Position numbers and translations under genes: made by a program. Shown here piece by piece: positions 8,878-16,078 of a stretch of DNA of 64,000 nucleotides (positions within the stretch are counted from its first letter, which is position 1; every line of letters begins with the position of its first letter). The stretch lies in NCBI GenBank assembly GCA_041391745.1, contig JAWKNK010000005.1:62001-126000 (forward strand). The letters run 5' to 3'. The notes under the pieces were generated by a model, which saw nothing but the letters and a program-made list of their open reading frames with translations, did not search any database and was not told the DNA's origin. The stretch comes from JAIXWP01 sp041391745. GTDB taxonomy: Bacteria; Bacteroidota; Bacteroidia; Flavobacteriales_D; Sanyastnellaceae.

Positions 8878-9603
8878 ATGAACTATGAAGATCTTAAAGA
8901 TTATTTTTCATTTTCAAAAAAGGAAAAAAAGGGGATTTCGGTCCTCCTTTTTTTTATTGTAGCAATTACAATCATTAATTGGACAATTCCCTATTTTCTG
9001 AAAAAAGAGTTTCCTTCCACACAACTCTCTTATGCTTCATTTTCTGAATCAGACTCTTCAGAATTTATCGACTCTTTTGATAATCAATTCAGACAGAACA
9101 AGGCCAATTACCTGAACGATGAAGAAGAGAACATTGATTTTTTCTTTCATCAAGATTCGGTCCTGTATCAACAAAAAAACGAATACACTTTTGAAAAAAA
9201 GAAATGGAAAAAGCTAGAAATAAAAATCAATTCATGCGATAGCGCTGAGCTTACCACCATTCGAGGGATCGGCCCGTGGTCAGCTTCAAAAATCATCAGA
9301 AACAGAATCAAGTTGGGAGGTTTTTATTCATTCGAGCAATTGAATTTTCTAAAGCCTGAAATTTTTGATTCTTTGAAAACTCATTGTCTCATTGACTTGG
9401 AAAATGTACGTTATATTGAAATCAATCATATTCCTGATTCGATTATAAAATTCACCTCTCTTTTAAGCTATACAGAATGCAAGGCTGTGCTTGCCTACAA
9501 AAGGCAACATGGAAATTATTCATCATGCAGAGACTTAAAAAAATGTCTCATACTCACTGATGACCAAATAGATAAGCTTTGTCCATACCTCAAGTTTGAT
9601 TAG
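8878..9603 (+). CDS. Membrane-anchored helix-hairpin-helix protein (ComEA-like)
   Basis: The 241-residue protein has a short cytoplasmic start, one membrane helix at about residues 19-38 (ISVLLFFIVAITIINWTIPYF), a polar acidic linker and a HhH module at about 112-160 (INSCDSAELTTIRGIGPWSASKIIRNR). A second degenerate HhH follows (ITEC... SCRDLKKCLILTDDQIDKL). HhH units bind DNA backbone without sequence specificity, and ComEA-type proteins hold incoming DNA during transformation. The fold call is sound. A competence role is inference only, since no other com gene is nearby. Confidence 0.8.
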   Translation: MNYEDLKDYFSFSKKEKKGISVLLFFIVAITIINWTIPYFLKKEFPSTQLSYASFSESDSSEFIDSFDNQFRQNKANYLNDEEENIDFFFHQDSVLYQQKNEYTFEKKKWKKLEIKINSCDSAELTTIRGIGPWSASKIIRNRIKLGGFYSFEQLNFLKPEIFDSLKTHCLIDLENVRYIEINHIPDSIIKFTSLLSYTECKAVLAYKRQHGNYSSCRDLKKCLILTDDQIDKLCPYLKFD

Positions 9604-9626
9604 GGAGAAGTCCATGCTTACATTTG
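9596..9626 (+). promoter_or_regulatory. Bacteroidota-type promoter for apt
   Basis: TTG at 9596-9598 and TACATTTG at 9619-9626 are separated by 20 bp, matching the -33 TTG / -7 TAnnTTTG pattern. The predicted start near 9632 leaves a short leader before ATG 9648. The -33 element overlaps the end of the preceding gene. Confidence 0.6.
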
Positions 9627-9647
9627 TTCGCATTTTAAAACTTGAGT

Positions 9648-10181
9648 ATGCCTTCTTTAAATGAGAGAATTGAGTCCGCAATTACAGATGTAATTGACTT
9701 TCCTAAACCAGGAATTGTCTATAAAGACATCACTCCCATTTTTCAAAATCCTGAATTATGTAAAGATATTTTGGATGCTATGAAGCAAGAGTATGCCAAT
9801 CAATCCGTGGAAGCGGTTTTAGGGATGGAAAGCCGAGGATTTCTTTTCGGACTTCCTTTGGCAATGGCCTTAGACGTTCCATTTATTCTTGTTAGAAAAA
9901 AGGGAAAATTACCACGTGAAGCCTACGCCGTAAGTTATTCTCTCGAATATGGTGAAGCTATTATTGAAATGCATAAAGACGCGTTGACTCCTAACCAAAA
10001 AGTATTAATCCACGATGATGTATTGGCGACAGGAGGAACTGCGAAAGCCGCAGCTCAGCTTGTAGAAATGGCAAATGCACAAGTAGTTGGATTTTCTTTT
10101 CTAACTGAAATTTCATTCTTAAAAGGAAAAGAAGCACTTGAACATTTTGGAGCCAAAGTGAGTTCGTTTGTACAATACTAA
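9648..10181 (+). CDS. apt: Adenine phosphoribosyltransferase
   Basis: The 177-residue protein contains FPKPGIVYKDITPIF, the RGFLFG segment and the PRPP-binding loop VLIHDDVLATGGTAKAA typical of APRT. It salvages adenine with PRPP to AMP in the cytoplasm. The ATG at 9648 was chosen over an in-frame TTG two codons upstream because MPSLNERIESAI fits the family. Length is normal. A promoter with a good -7 element precedes it, and the next gene starts 64 bp downstream. Confidence 0.95.
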   Translation: MPSLNERIESAITDVIDFPKPGIVYKDITPIFQNPELCKDILDAMKQEYANQSVEAVLGMESRGFLFGLPLAMALDVPFILVRKKGKLPREAYAVSYSLEYGEAIIEMHKDALTPNQKVLIHDDVLATGGTAKAAAQLVEMANAQVVGFSFLTEISFLKGKEALEHFGAKVSSFVQY

Positions 10182-10245
10182 TGCTGAATAATGAGCTCAG
10201 CGTTAGTGAAATGATATAGTATTCATAGAAAAAAATTTTGAAGCA

Positions 10246-11388
10246 ATGAACTTTGAGAAAACAGAAAACCAAAAAATGATTTCGCAAATGGTACGTGATT
10301 TCGCTGAAAAGGAAATACGACCTAACGTGATGGAGTGGGATGAATCACAAGTATTCCCGAGAGAACTATTCTCAAAAATGGGAGAACTCGGATTAATGGG
10401 AGTTTTGGTTCCTGAGGAATACGGCGGAAGCGGAATGGGATACTTCGAATACATCAGTGTTATCGAAGAAGTTGCAAAAGTATGTGGCAGCATTGGACTA
10501 AGTGTTGCTGCTCATAATAGTCTTTGTACGAATCACATTCTCGAGTTTGGAAATGAAGAACAAAAGAAAAAATACCTTCCTAAACTAGCTAGCGGTGAAT
10601 GGGTTGGAGCTTGGGGATTAACCGAAGCTAATACAGGTAGCGATGCCATGAGAATGAAATGTGTAGGCGTGGAAGATGGTGATTACTATGTAATTAACGG
10701 GACGAAGAATTGGATTACCCATGGAATTTCAGGGGAAGTTGCCGTAGTGCTTGTTCGCACTGGAGAATTGCTTGATTCTAATGGGATAACCGCATTCATC
10801 ATCGAACGTGACACTCCAGGATTTTCTGGCGGAAAAAAGGAGAATAAACTGGGCATGCGCGCAAGTGAAACTGCCGAGTTGATTTTTGATAATTGCCGAG
10901 TGCATAAGAGCCAAATTCTTGGTAAAGTAGGCGAAGGCTTCAAGCAAGCGATGAAAATCCTCGACGGAGGCCGCATTTCAATTGGTGCTCTAGCGATGGG
11001 GATTGCCAAAGGAGCTTACCTTGCAAGCGTGGCTTACTCGAAAGAAAGAGAACAATTTGGTCAGCCTATTTCAAACTTCCAAGCTATTGCATTCAAACTT
11101 GCAGACATGGCGGTAGAAATTGAAGCTGCGGAAATGCTTCTTTACCAAGCAGCTCACTTAAAAAACAACAAAAAGAAGGTTAGCAAAGAATCAGCAATGG
11201 CGAAATATTTTGCTTCTGAAGTTGCCGTAAAAGTATCAACCGATGCAGTACAAATTTTCGGTGGATATGGCTATACTAAAGACTTTCCAGTAGAAAAGTT
11301 CTACCGTGACTCTAAGCTTTGTACTATCGGAGAGGGAACTTCAGAAATCCAAAAATTAGTGATTTCCAGAGAAATTTTGAAATCATAG
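10246..11388 (+). CDS. Acyl-CoA dehydrogenase (short/branched-chain type)
   Basis: The 380-residue product shows the acyl-CoA dehydrogenase order. An N-terminal helical domain comes first, then the FAD-binding beta domain (WGLTEANTGSDAMRMKC, INGTKNWITHGISG) and a C-terminal helical domain (QIFGGYGYTKDFPVEKFYRDSKLCTIGEGTSEIQ). The Glu in the IGEGTSEIQ segment is at the place of the catalytic base in butyryl-CoA-type enzymes. It introduces the alpha-beta double bond in fatty-acid or branched-chain amino-acid breakdown and passes electrons to ETF. Exact chain-length preference is not readable. Confidence 0.93.
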   Translation: MNFEKTENQKMISQMVRDFAEKEIRPNVMEWDESQVFPRELFSKMGELGLMGVLVPEEYGGSGMGYFEYISVIEEVAKVCGSIGLSVAAHNSLCTNHILEFGNEEQKKKYLPKLASGEWVGAWGLTEANTGSDAMRMKCVGVEDGDYYVINGTKNWITHGISGEVAVVLVRTGELLDSNGITAFIIERDTPGFSGGKKENKLGMRASETAELIFDNCRVHKSQILGKVGEGFKQAMKILDGGRISIGALAMGIAKGAYLASVAYSKEREQFGQPISNFQAIAFKLADMAVEIEAAEMLLYQAAHLKNNKKKVSKESAMAKYFASEVAVKVSTDAVQIFGGYGYTKDFPVEKFYRDSKLCTIGEGTSEIQKLVISREILKS

Positions 11389-11418
11389 TTGTTTCAATTA
11401 AAAAGTATTTTATATTTG
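11389..11418 (+). promoter_or_regulatory. Promoter of rpsU
   Basis: TTG at 11389-11391 and TATATTTG at 11411-11418 are spaced 19 bp apart, an excellent match to the Bacteroidota -33/-7 consensus. The start of transcription should be near 11424, about 23 bp before the rpsU ATG. Confidence 0.75.
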
Positions 11419-11446
11419 CACCCCATTTTAAAGGAAAAAAAGCAAC

Positions 11447-11638
11447 ATGTTAATTATACCAGTTAAAGAAGGCGAAAGCATCGACCGCGCATTAAAGAAG
11501 TTCAAGAAGAAATTCGAAAAGACAGGTGTTGTTAAAGAACTTCGCGCCCGTCAAGCTTACACTAAGAAAAGCGTTCGCCGCCGTGAGGAAATCAAGCACG
11601 CGGTATTCGTTGGCCAGATGAAGCAAGCGGAACAATAA
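11447..11638 (+). CDS. rpsU: 30S ribosomal protein S21
   Basis: A 63-residue, strongly basic protein that begins MLIIPVKEGESIDRALKKFKKKFEK and continues with KELRARQAYTKKSVRRR, the S21 signature. S21 sits near the anti-Shine-Dalgarno end of 16S rRNA and affects initiation. It has its own strong promoter and a strong intrinsic terminator, so it is a monocistronic unit. The Bacteroidota S21 length fits. Confidence 0.97.
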   Translation: MLIIPVKEGESIDRALKKFKKKFEKTGVVKELRARQAYTKKSVRRREEIKHAVFVGQMKQAEQ

Positions 11639-11660
11639 CATTGTTCTGTTCACAATATTT

Positions 11661-11701
11661 AGGGTAGTCCTTTAGTTGATCTAAAGGACTACCCTTTTTT
11701 T
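11661..11701 (+). terminator. Intrinsic terminator after rpsU
   Basis: A 14-bp GC-containing stem (GGGTAGTCCTTTAG pairing with CTAAAGGACTACCC) around a short loop is followed by seven T. It separates rpsU from the recombinase gene that starts directly after it. Confidence 0.9.
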
Positions 11702-11706
11702 ATGTC

Positions 11707-12603
11707 GTGAACTTTGATGCATTTATATCATACTTAAGGTCAGAAAAGAGAAGCTCGGAACACACGATATCCTCCTACTCTACTGACTTAGCTCAATTCG
11801 CCGCGTTCTGCCAGGCTGAATTTGAAGTTCAACATCCTCAAGAAGTATCTAACAGTCTTATTCGAACTTGGTTAGCGAGCTTAGTTGAACAAGGACTCAA
11901 GTCAACATCCATACACAGGAAGCTTTCTAGCGTTAAGGCCTATTTTAAATTTCTTCAAAAAATGGAATTGGTGGAAGCCAATCCTGTTAAAGGAATAGTC
12001 AAGCCCAAAAAGCCTCAGCGACTCCCCCACTACGTGGAAGAACGAAGTTTAGAAGACTTGTATGAAAAGCATTTTACTCAAGAAACTTCAACTGACTTTG
12101 AAAGCACCAGGAATGCTTTGATCATTAAATTGTTTTATGAGACAGGAATTCGTCAGGCCGAACTCCTTGGAATCACGGACAGAGATCTTGATTTTTCAAT
12201 AGGTCAAATAAAGATATTAGGAAAGAGAAACAAAATGCGATATGTCCCCGTTGGAAAGGATATGTTGGCTGATTTGTCGAACTACATACGGTTTAGAGAT
12301 GAGGTTTTTGGCCATTCGAACGAGGGAAATCTCTTTGTGTCGAATAAAGGTCAAAAAATATCTAAATCGCTTGTTTATCAAATTGTAAAAAGTTACCTTT
12401 CGACCGTAACCACCCAATCTAAGAAGAGTCCGCACGTATTAAGGCATTCCTTCGCAACGCATATGTTGAATCATGGGGCTGACTTAAATGTGATCAAGGA
12501 GTTGTTGGGACATAGCAGTTTGGCGGCTACACAAGTGTACACACATAATAGCATAGAAAAATTGAAGGGGGTTCACTCTAAGTTGCACCCTCGCAGTAAA
12601 TAA
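11707..12603 (+). CDS. xerC: Tyrosine recombinase XerC/XerD
   Basis: The 298-residue protein has an N-terminal SAM-like core-binding domain (about 1-90) and a catalytic domain with the full tyrosine-recombinase set: Arg in ETGIRQAELLGI, the HVLRHSFATH box, the second His in LLGHSSLAATQ and nucleophile Tyr in VYTHNS. It resolves chromosome dimers at dif with its partner. The size and absence of phage neighbours favour a housekeeping Xer over an integrase, although XerC and XerD cannot be told apart here. The GTG start at 11707 lies inside the tail of the rpsU terminator. Confidence 0.88.
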   Translation: MNFDAFISYLRSEKRSSEHTISSYSTDLAQFAAFCQAEFEVQHPQEVSNSLIRTWLASLVEQGLKSTSIHRKLSSVKAYFKFLQKMELVEANPVKGIVKPKKPQRLPHYVEERSLEDLYEKHFTQETSTDFESTRNALIIKLFYETGIRQAELLGITDRDLDFSIGQIKILGKRNKMRYVPVGKDMLADLSNYIRFRDEVFGHSNEGNLFVSNKGQKISKSLVYQIVKSYLSTVTTQSKKSPHVLRHSFATHMLNHGADLNVIKELLGHSSLAATQVYTHNSIEKLKGVHSKLHPRSK

Positions 12604-12630
12604 AGTTTCACACTAAAAAATTTAAGTCTT

Positions 12631-12921
12631 ATGCAAGTACAAGTTCAAAGCATCCATTTTGATGCAGACATTAAATTGATCAACTTCATTGAAGAGAAAT
12701 TGCAGAAGCTGACCCAATTTCATGACCGTATCACCTTTGGTGAAGTTTTTTTACGATTAGATAAGTCGGATGTCAATGAAAATAAGATCGCGGAGATCAA
12801 GTTGAGTATTCCTGGTAAAGATTTGTTTGCACGCAAGCAGTGTCGCACATTTGAGGAGGCTACAGATGTAGCTGTAGATGCTTTGAGACGTCAAATTTCA
12901 CGAGTAAAAACAAAAAAATAA
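12631..12921 (+). CDS. hpf: Ribosome hibernation-promoting factor (short HPF/RaiA family)
   Basis: The 96-residue protein starts MQVQVQSIHFDADIKLINFI and ends with the basic helix ATDVAVDALRRQISRVKTKK, the beta-alpha-beta-beta-beta-alpha pattern of the S30AE domain. This short form lacks the C-terminal dimerisation domain of long HPF. It binds the 30S decoding region and silences ribosomes in stationary phase. It lies 27 bp after the recombinase gene, probably in one transcript, and just before the translation gene cluster. Confidence 0.9.
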   Translation: MQVQVQSIHFDADIKLINFIEEKLQKLTQFHDRITFGEVFLRLDKSDVNENKIAEIKLSIPGKDLFARKQCRTFEEATDVAVDALRRQISRVKTKK

Positions 12922-12950
12922 TATTTTCTAAAAAAAATTTTCAAGAACAC

Positions 12951-12980
12951 TTGTTCGGATAGATTTCTTTAATACATTTG
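12951..12980 (+). promoter_or_regulatory. Strong promoter for the tRNA-tuf cluster
   Basis: TTG at 12951-12953 and TACATTTG at 12973-12980 are spaced exactly 19 bp, a near-ideal Bacteroidota promoter. The predicted start falls near 12986, inside the 5' arm of the terminator hairpin that follows. Confidence 0.8.
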
Positions 12981-13010
12981 CACCCCTGATTCACACAGGG
13001 GTGTTTTTTT
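12981..13010 (+). terminator. Terminator hairpin overlapping the cluster promoter
   Basis: CACCCCTG (12981-12988) pairs with CAGGGGTG across a 7-nt loop, followed by eight T. Read-through from hpf would form the whole hairpin and stop. Transcripts started at the promoter just upstream would lack much of the 5' arm and could escape. Confidence 0.75.
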
Positions 13011-13048
13011 TGAAGTTCTTTGAGATAAGTATCAGATAGGAGTTTTAT

Positions 13049-13122
13049 GCCGGTGTAGCTCAGCTGGCCAGAGCAGCTGATTTGTAATCAGCTGGTCGGG
13101 GGTTCGAATCCCTCCACCGGCT
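13049..13122 (+). tRNA. tRNA-Thr(TGT)
   Basis: A cloverleaf with acceptor arms GCCGGTG and CACCGGC and the T-loop GGTTCGAATCC. The anticodon loop TTTGTAA lies between CTGAT and ATCAG, giving anticodon TGT for ACA codons. CCA is encoded directly after it. First of four tRNAs ahead of tuf, in the thr-tyr-gly-thr-tuf order also seen in E. coli. Confidence 0.95.
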
Positions 13123-13132
13123 CCAGCTTTTA

Positions 13133-13215
13133 GGGGAGATACTCAAGCGGCCAACGAGGACAGACTGTAAATCTGTTGGTGTACACCTTCACAGGTTCGA
13201 ATCCTGTTCTCCCCA
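13133..13215 (+). tRNA. tRNA-Tyr(GTA)
   Basis: A class II tRNA of about 83 nt. Acceptor arms are GGGGAGA and TCTCCCC, the anticodon loop CTGTAAA gives anticodon GTA, and there is a long variable arm and the T-loop GGTTCGAATCC. No CCA is encoded after the discriminator A (next bases CGA). Confidence 0.95.
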
Positions 13216-13221
13216 CGAAAA

Positions 13222-13246
13222 GATATCCGCGACCTTTCCGGATATC
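13222..13246 (+). other. Hairpin between tRNA-Tyr and tRNA-Gly
   Basis: GATATCCG pairs perfectly with CGGATATC across a 9-nt loop. There is no T-run, so it is more likely an RNA-processing or spacer structure than a terminator. Confidence 0.5.
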
Positions 13247-13271
13247 AAGAAAGATTTTGAAAGGTGTATAA

Positions 13272-13344
13272 GCGGGAGTAGCTCAGTTGGTAGAGCATTA
13301 GCCTTCCAAGCTAAATGTCGCGAGTTCGAGCCTCGTCTCCCGCT
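13272..13344 (+). tRNA. tRNA-Gly(TCC)
   Basis: Acceptor arms are GCGGGAG and CTCCCGC. The D-arm is GCTCAGTTGGTAGAGC, and the anticodon loop CTTCCAA gives TCC, reading GGA/GGG. The T-arm is GCGAG-TTCGAGC-CTCGT. CCA is encoded. Its 3' half is duplicated just downstream. Confidence 0.95.
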
Positions 13345-13443
13345 CCAAGAGCAACGGATAAAGGTGGCAAGCTAAATGTCGTCCCGAAGAATTTCGGGAA
13401 GCCTCGTCTCCCGCTCCAAGAGCAACGGATAAAGGTGACAAGC
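13307..13443 (+). repeat. Tandem duplication of the tRNA-Gly 3' half with a palindrome replacing the T-arm
   Basis: The unit at 13307-13367 (anticodon 3' side, T-arm, acceptor end, CCA and 20 nt of spacer) recurs at 13368-13438. Both share the first 14 nt and then a 43-nt segment (13330-13372 and 13401-13443) with one mismatch. In the second copy 9 nt of the T-arm are replaced by a 19-nt stretch containing the perfect hairpin TCCCGAA-GAAT-TTCGGGA. The second copy has no D-arm or 5' acceptor strand and cannot be a functional tRNA. It may be an att-like scar, a recombination product or a processed spacer. Confidence 0.8.
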
Positions 13444-13644
13444 AACTTGTTATTCTTTACAATTCGTTGCAGACTAGAAACCATGATTGACTAGTTAATG
13501 TAGTTAGTCATGAATTTTCTTGTTCGAGCTTTAAAGTTGAGAATGTTTATACTTATACAATAGGTATGAATTTGTCTCAAGGCCTGTTTTGAGAGCAGCG
13601 GCTGAAAGTAGTACTTTCAGATGAAGTTAGAGATGCTCTAATAA
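13444..13644 (+). other. Non-coding spacer in the tRNA cluster
   Basis: About 200 bp without an ORF. I see two small inverted repeats: GACTAGTTAATGTAGTTAGTC near 13490, and CTGAAAG-TAGTA-CTTTCAG at about 13602-13620. No tRNA or promoter match is convincing. It is probably a transcribed spacer. Confidence 0.4.
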
Positions 13645-13716
<72 letters not shown>

Positions 13717-13719
13717 CAG

Positions 13720-13739
13720 GAACCGTATTATTACGGTTC
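13720..13739 (+). other. Hairpin between tRNA-Thr and tuf
   Basis: GAACCGTA pairs with TACGGTTC around TTAT, followed by GTTTTG. It could be a weak terminator/attenuator or a processing site that separates tRNA maturation from tuf mRNA. Confidence 0.5.
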
Positions 13740-13830
13740 GTTTTGTATTTTGTGAAGTTGATACTTGTTGAGAGAGAACATTAATTAAGGAATTATCAAA
13801 AATAGATAAACAAACAAAAATCATCTGGCT

Positions 13831-15018
13831 ATGGCTAAAGAATCATTCGACCGTTCCAAACCACACGTAAACATTGGAACAATCGGTCACGTAGACCATG
13901 GTAAGACCACTTTGACAGCTGCCATTACTACAGTTCTGGCCGCAGATGGTCTTGCTGAGAAAAAAGACTTCGCGTCTATCGATGCTGCTCCTGAAGAAAA
14001 AGAGCGCGGTATCACAATTAACACAGCGCACGTTGAGTACGCTACTGCTAACCGTCACTACGCTCACGTTGACTGTCCAGGTCACGCTGACTACGTTAAG
14101 AACATGGTTACTGGTGCTGCTCAAATGGACGGTGCTATCCTAGTAGTAGCTGCTACAGACGGACCAATGCCACAAACTCGTGAGCACATTCTTTTGGGTC
14201 GTCAGGTAGGTGTTCCTAAGATCGTTGTTTTCATGAACAAAGTTGACATGGTTGACGATGCTGAGCTTCTTGACCTTGTTGAAATGGAAATTCGTGAGCT
14301 TTTGAGCTTCTATGAATATGACGGAGACAACACTCCAGTGATCCGTGGTTCTGCACTAGGTGCATTGAACGGTGAGCCAAAGTGGGTTGACACAGTTAGA
14401 GAATTGATGGATGCAGTTGATAACTGGATTCCAATTCCTCCACGTGAAGTTGAGAAGCCTTTCTTGATGTCAGTTGAAGACGTTTTCACGATCACTGGTC
14501 GTGGTACAGTAGCAACTGGTCGTATCGAGCGTGGTGTTATCAACACTGGTAACGAAGTTGACATCATCGGTTTCAGCGAAGAGAAGATGAAATCTACTTG
14601 TACTGGGGTTGAGATGTTCCGTAAGATTCTTGACCGTGGTGAAGCAGGTGACAACGTTGGTCTTCTTCTTCGTGGTGTAGAAAAGAGCGATATTCGTCGT
14701 GGTATGGTAATCGCTGCTCCTGGTAGCATTACTCCTCACACTGAATTCAAAGCTGAGATCTACGTATTGAAGAAAGAAGAAGGTGGTCGTCACACTCCAT
14801 TCCACAACAAATACCGTCCTCAGTTCTACTTCCGTACAACTGACGTAACTGGAGAAATCCAATTGGAAGCTGGACGTGAAATGGTTGTTCCTGGAGATAA
14901 CGTTTCTATCACTGTTAAGTTGATCGCTCCTATCGCTATGGACAAAGGACTTCGCTTCGCTATCCGTGAAGGTGGTCGTACAGTAGGTGCTGGTCAGGTT
15001 ACTGATATCATCAAGTAA
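13831..15018 (+). CDS. tuf: Elongation factor Tu
   Basis: The 395-residue protein has all GTPase motifs: GHVDHGKTT (G1, about 19-27), RGITI (G2), DCPGH (G3), NKVD (G4) and SAL (G5). Domains II and III follow, ending GAGQVTDIIK. It delivers aminoacyl-tRNA to the ribosome. Its position after the thr-tyr-gly-thr tRNAs and before tRNA-Trp and secE matches the E. coli tufB arrangement. Codon use is very GGT/GCT/CGT-rich, as expected for a highly expressed gene. Confidence 0.98.
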   Translation: MAKESFDRSKPHVNIGTIGHVDHGKTTLTAAITTVLAADGLAEKKDFASIDAAPEEKERGITINTAHVEYATANRHYAHVDCPGHADYVKNMVTGAAQMDGAILVVAATDGPMPQTREHILLGRQVGVPKIVVFMNKVDMVDDAELLDLVEMEIRELLSFYEYDGDNTPVIRGSALGALNGEPKWVDTVRELMDAVDNWIPIPPREVEKPFLMSVEDVFTITGRGTVATGRIERGVINTGNEVDIIGFSEEKMKSTCTGVEMFRKILDRGEAGDNVGLLLRGVEKSDIRRGMVIAAPGSITPHTEFKAEIYVLKKEEGGRHTPFHNKYRPQFYFRTTDVTGEIQLEAGREMVVPGDNVSITVKLIAPIAMDKGLRFAIREGGRTVGAGQVTDIIK

Positions 15019-15037
15019 TATACTTGAAACAATATAT

Positions 15038-15074
15038 GTGAAGGTGAAAACTTAACCATAGTTTTCACCTTCAC
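15038..15074 (+). terminator. Hairpin after tuf
   Basis: GTGAAGGTGAAAAC pairs perfectly with GTTTTCACCTTCAC across a 9-nt loop. There is no long T-run (TTTC follows), so it may act as a partial terminator, an mRNA 3'-end stabiliser or a processing site before tRNA-Trp. Confidence 0.6.
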
Positions 15075-15103
15075 TTTCACGTTTAAAGACTAAACGTGAT
15101 TTT

Positions 15104-15174
15104 ACAGGCGTAGTTCAAGGGTAGAATAGCGGTCTCCAAAACCGTTGATGGGAGTTCGAATCTCTCCGCCTGTG
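15104..15174 (+). tRNA. tRNA-Trp(CCA)
   Basis: Acceptor arms are ACAGGCG and CGCCTGT with G as discriminator. The anticodon loop CTCCAAA gives anticodon CCA, and the T-loop is AGTTCGAATCT. It sits between tuf and secE, a common Bacteroidota position. Confidence 0.93.
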
Positions 15175-15204
15175 CTGAAGACAAACGATTTAATACCACG
15201 CAAA

Positions 15205-15429
15205 ATGGCAGGTATCAAGACATACATAGAAGAATCATACAACGAACTAATGCATAAAGTAACCTGGCCTACATGGAAAGAGTTACAGGAAAGCACTGTT
15301 CTTGTGTTCATCGCAATTATCATTCTAACAGTTCTAATTTTCGCTATGGACTTCATTTTTGGAGTTTCTGGAGATTCTAACTCTGTTTGGAAGGGTATGA
15401 TTGGATTCATCTATTCATTTTTATCATAA
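15205..15429 (+). CDS. secE: Preprotein translocase subunit SecE
   Basis: The 74-residue protein has the short amphipathic helix YIEESYNELMHKVTWPTWKELQEST and one C-terminal membrane helix (VLVFIAIIILTVLIFAMDF), the minimal SecE architecture. It clamps SecY in the translocon. The ATG at 15205 was chosen over upstream in-frame starts because those overlap the tRNA-Trp 3' end. nusG follows after 10 bp. Confidence 0.95.
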   Translation: MAGIKTYIEESYNELMHKVTWPTWKELQESTVLVFIAIIILTVLIFAMDFIFGVSGDSNSVWKGMIGFIYSFLS

Positions 15430-15439
15430 GTAAGACGCG

Positions 15440-15990
15440 ATGAGCGATTTCGAAAAAAAGTGGTATGTAGTCCGCGCCATTAGTGGTAAGGAAAAGAAGG
15501 TAAAAGACTTTATCGAGTCTGAAATCAAGGCACGTGGATTACAAGACTTTGTATCGCAAGTACTTATTCCTACTGAAAAAGTGTTTCAAGTTAGAAACGG
15601 AAAAAAAGTTAGTAAGGAAAGAAGCTACTTGCCAGGTTATGTATTAATTGAAGCTGCTCTTGTAGGAGAAATTCCTCACATCATCAAGAATATCACAAAC
15701 GTGATTGGCTTTCTTGGAGCCGAGAAAAAGGGAGACCCAATTCCACTAAGACTTTCTGAAGTAAACAGAATCTTGGGTAAAGTGGATGAATTGGCTGAGA
15801 GCGGAGAAGAATTAAACATTCCATTTGTTGTGGGTGAAAATGTGAAGGTAATTGATGGTCCATTCAACAACTTAGCGGAGTTATTGAGGAAATCAATGAG
15901 GAGAAGAAGAAATTGAAAGTTACAGTGAAAATTTTCGGAAGAAAGACTCCATTGGAACTTGGCTACATGCAGGTAGAAAAAGAAAGTTAA
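15440..15990 (+). CDS. nusG: Transcription termination/antitermination factor NusG, frameshifted as read
   Basis: The NGN domain is intact (KKWYVVRAISGKEKKVKDFIE ... RSYLPGYVLIEA). The frame breaks in the KOW domain near 15872: as read it becomes LAELLRKSMRRRRN-stop at 15916. Adding one base restores FNNFSGVIEEINEEKKK and a normal end (FGRKTPLELGYMQVEKES) at 15990, for 183 residues. NusG links RNA polymerase to Rho and the ribosome and is conserved in nearly all bacteria. A one-base sequence error is therefore likelier than a real mutation. Confidence 0.9.
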
Positions 15991-15996
15991 TTAAAA

Positions 15997-16059
15997 GCGT
16001 GTGACAGCGGTGTAATATTTTTATGTTACGCTTCGCTTCCCTCCGTCTGTCACGCAAAC
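15997..16059 (+). promoter_or_regulatory. Long hairpin in the rplK leader
   Basis: GCGTGTGACAG near 15997 pairs with CTGTCACGC near 16051 with one bulged T, enclosing a partly paired interior. It lies in the 88-bp gap between nusG and rplK, where other bacteria carry the L1-binding autoregulatory site of the rplKA operon. That function is inference from position. Confidence 0.4.
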
Positions 16060-16078
16060 CAAATAAATAAATAATAAA

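Noticed and set aside
11707..12603. Phage or integron integrase
   Set aside because: Length, domain order and housekeeping neighbours fit chromosomal XerC/D; no phage genes, att sites or transposon ends surround it.
13368..13418. Second functional tRNA-Gly gene
   Set aside because: The copy lacks the 5' acceptor strand, D-arm and normal T-arm, so it cannot fold into a tRNA.
14310..14862. Long antisense ORFs opposite tuf (and similar ones opposite rpoB and cas9)
   Set aside because: They mirror the biased codon use of highly expressed genes or simple open antisense frames and show no domain or start context.
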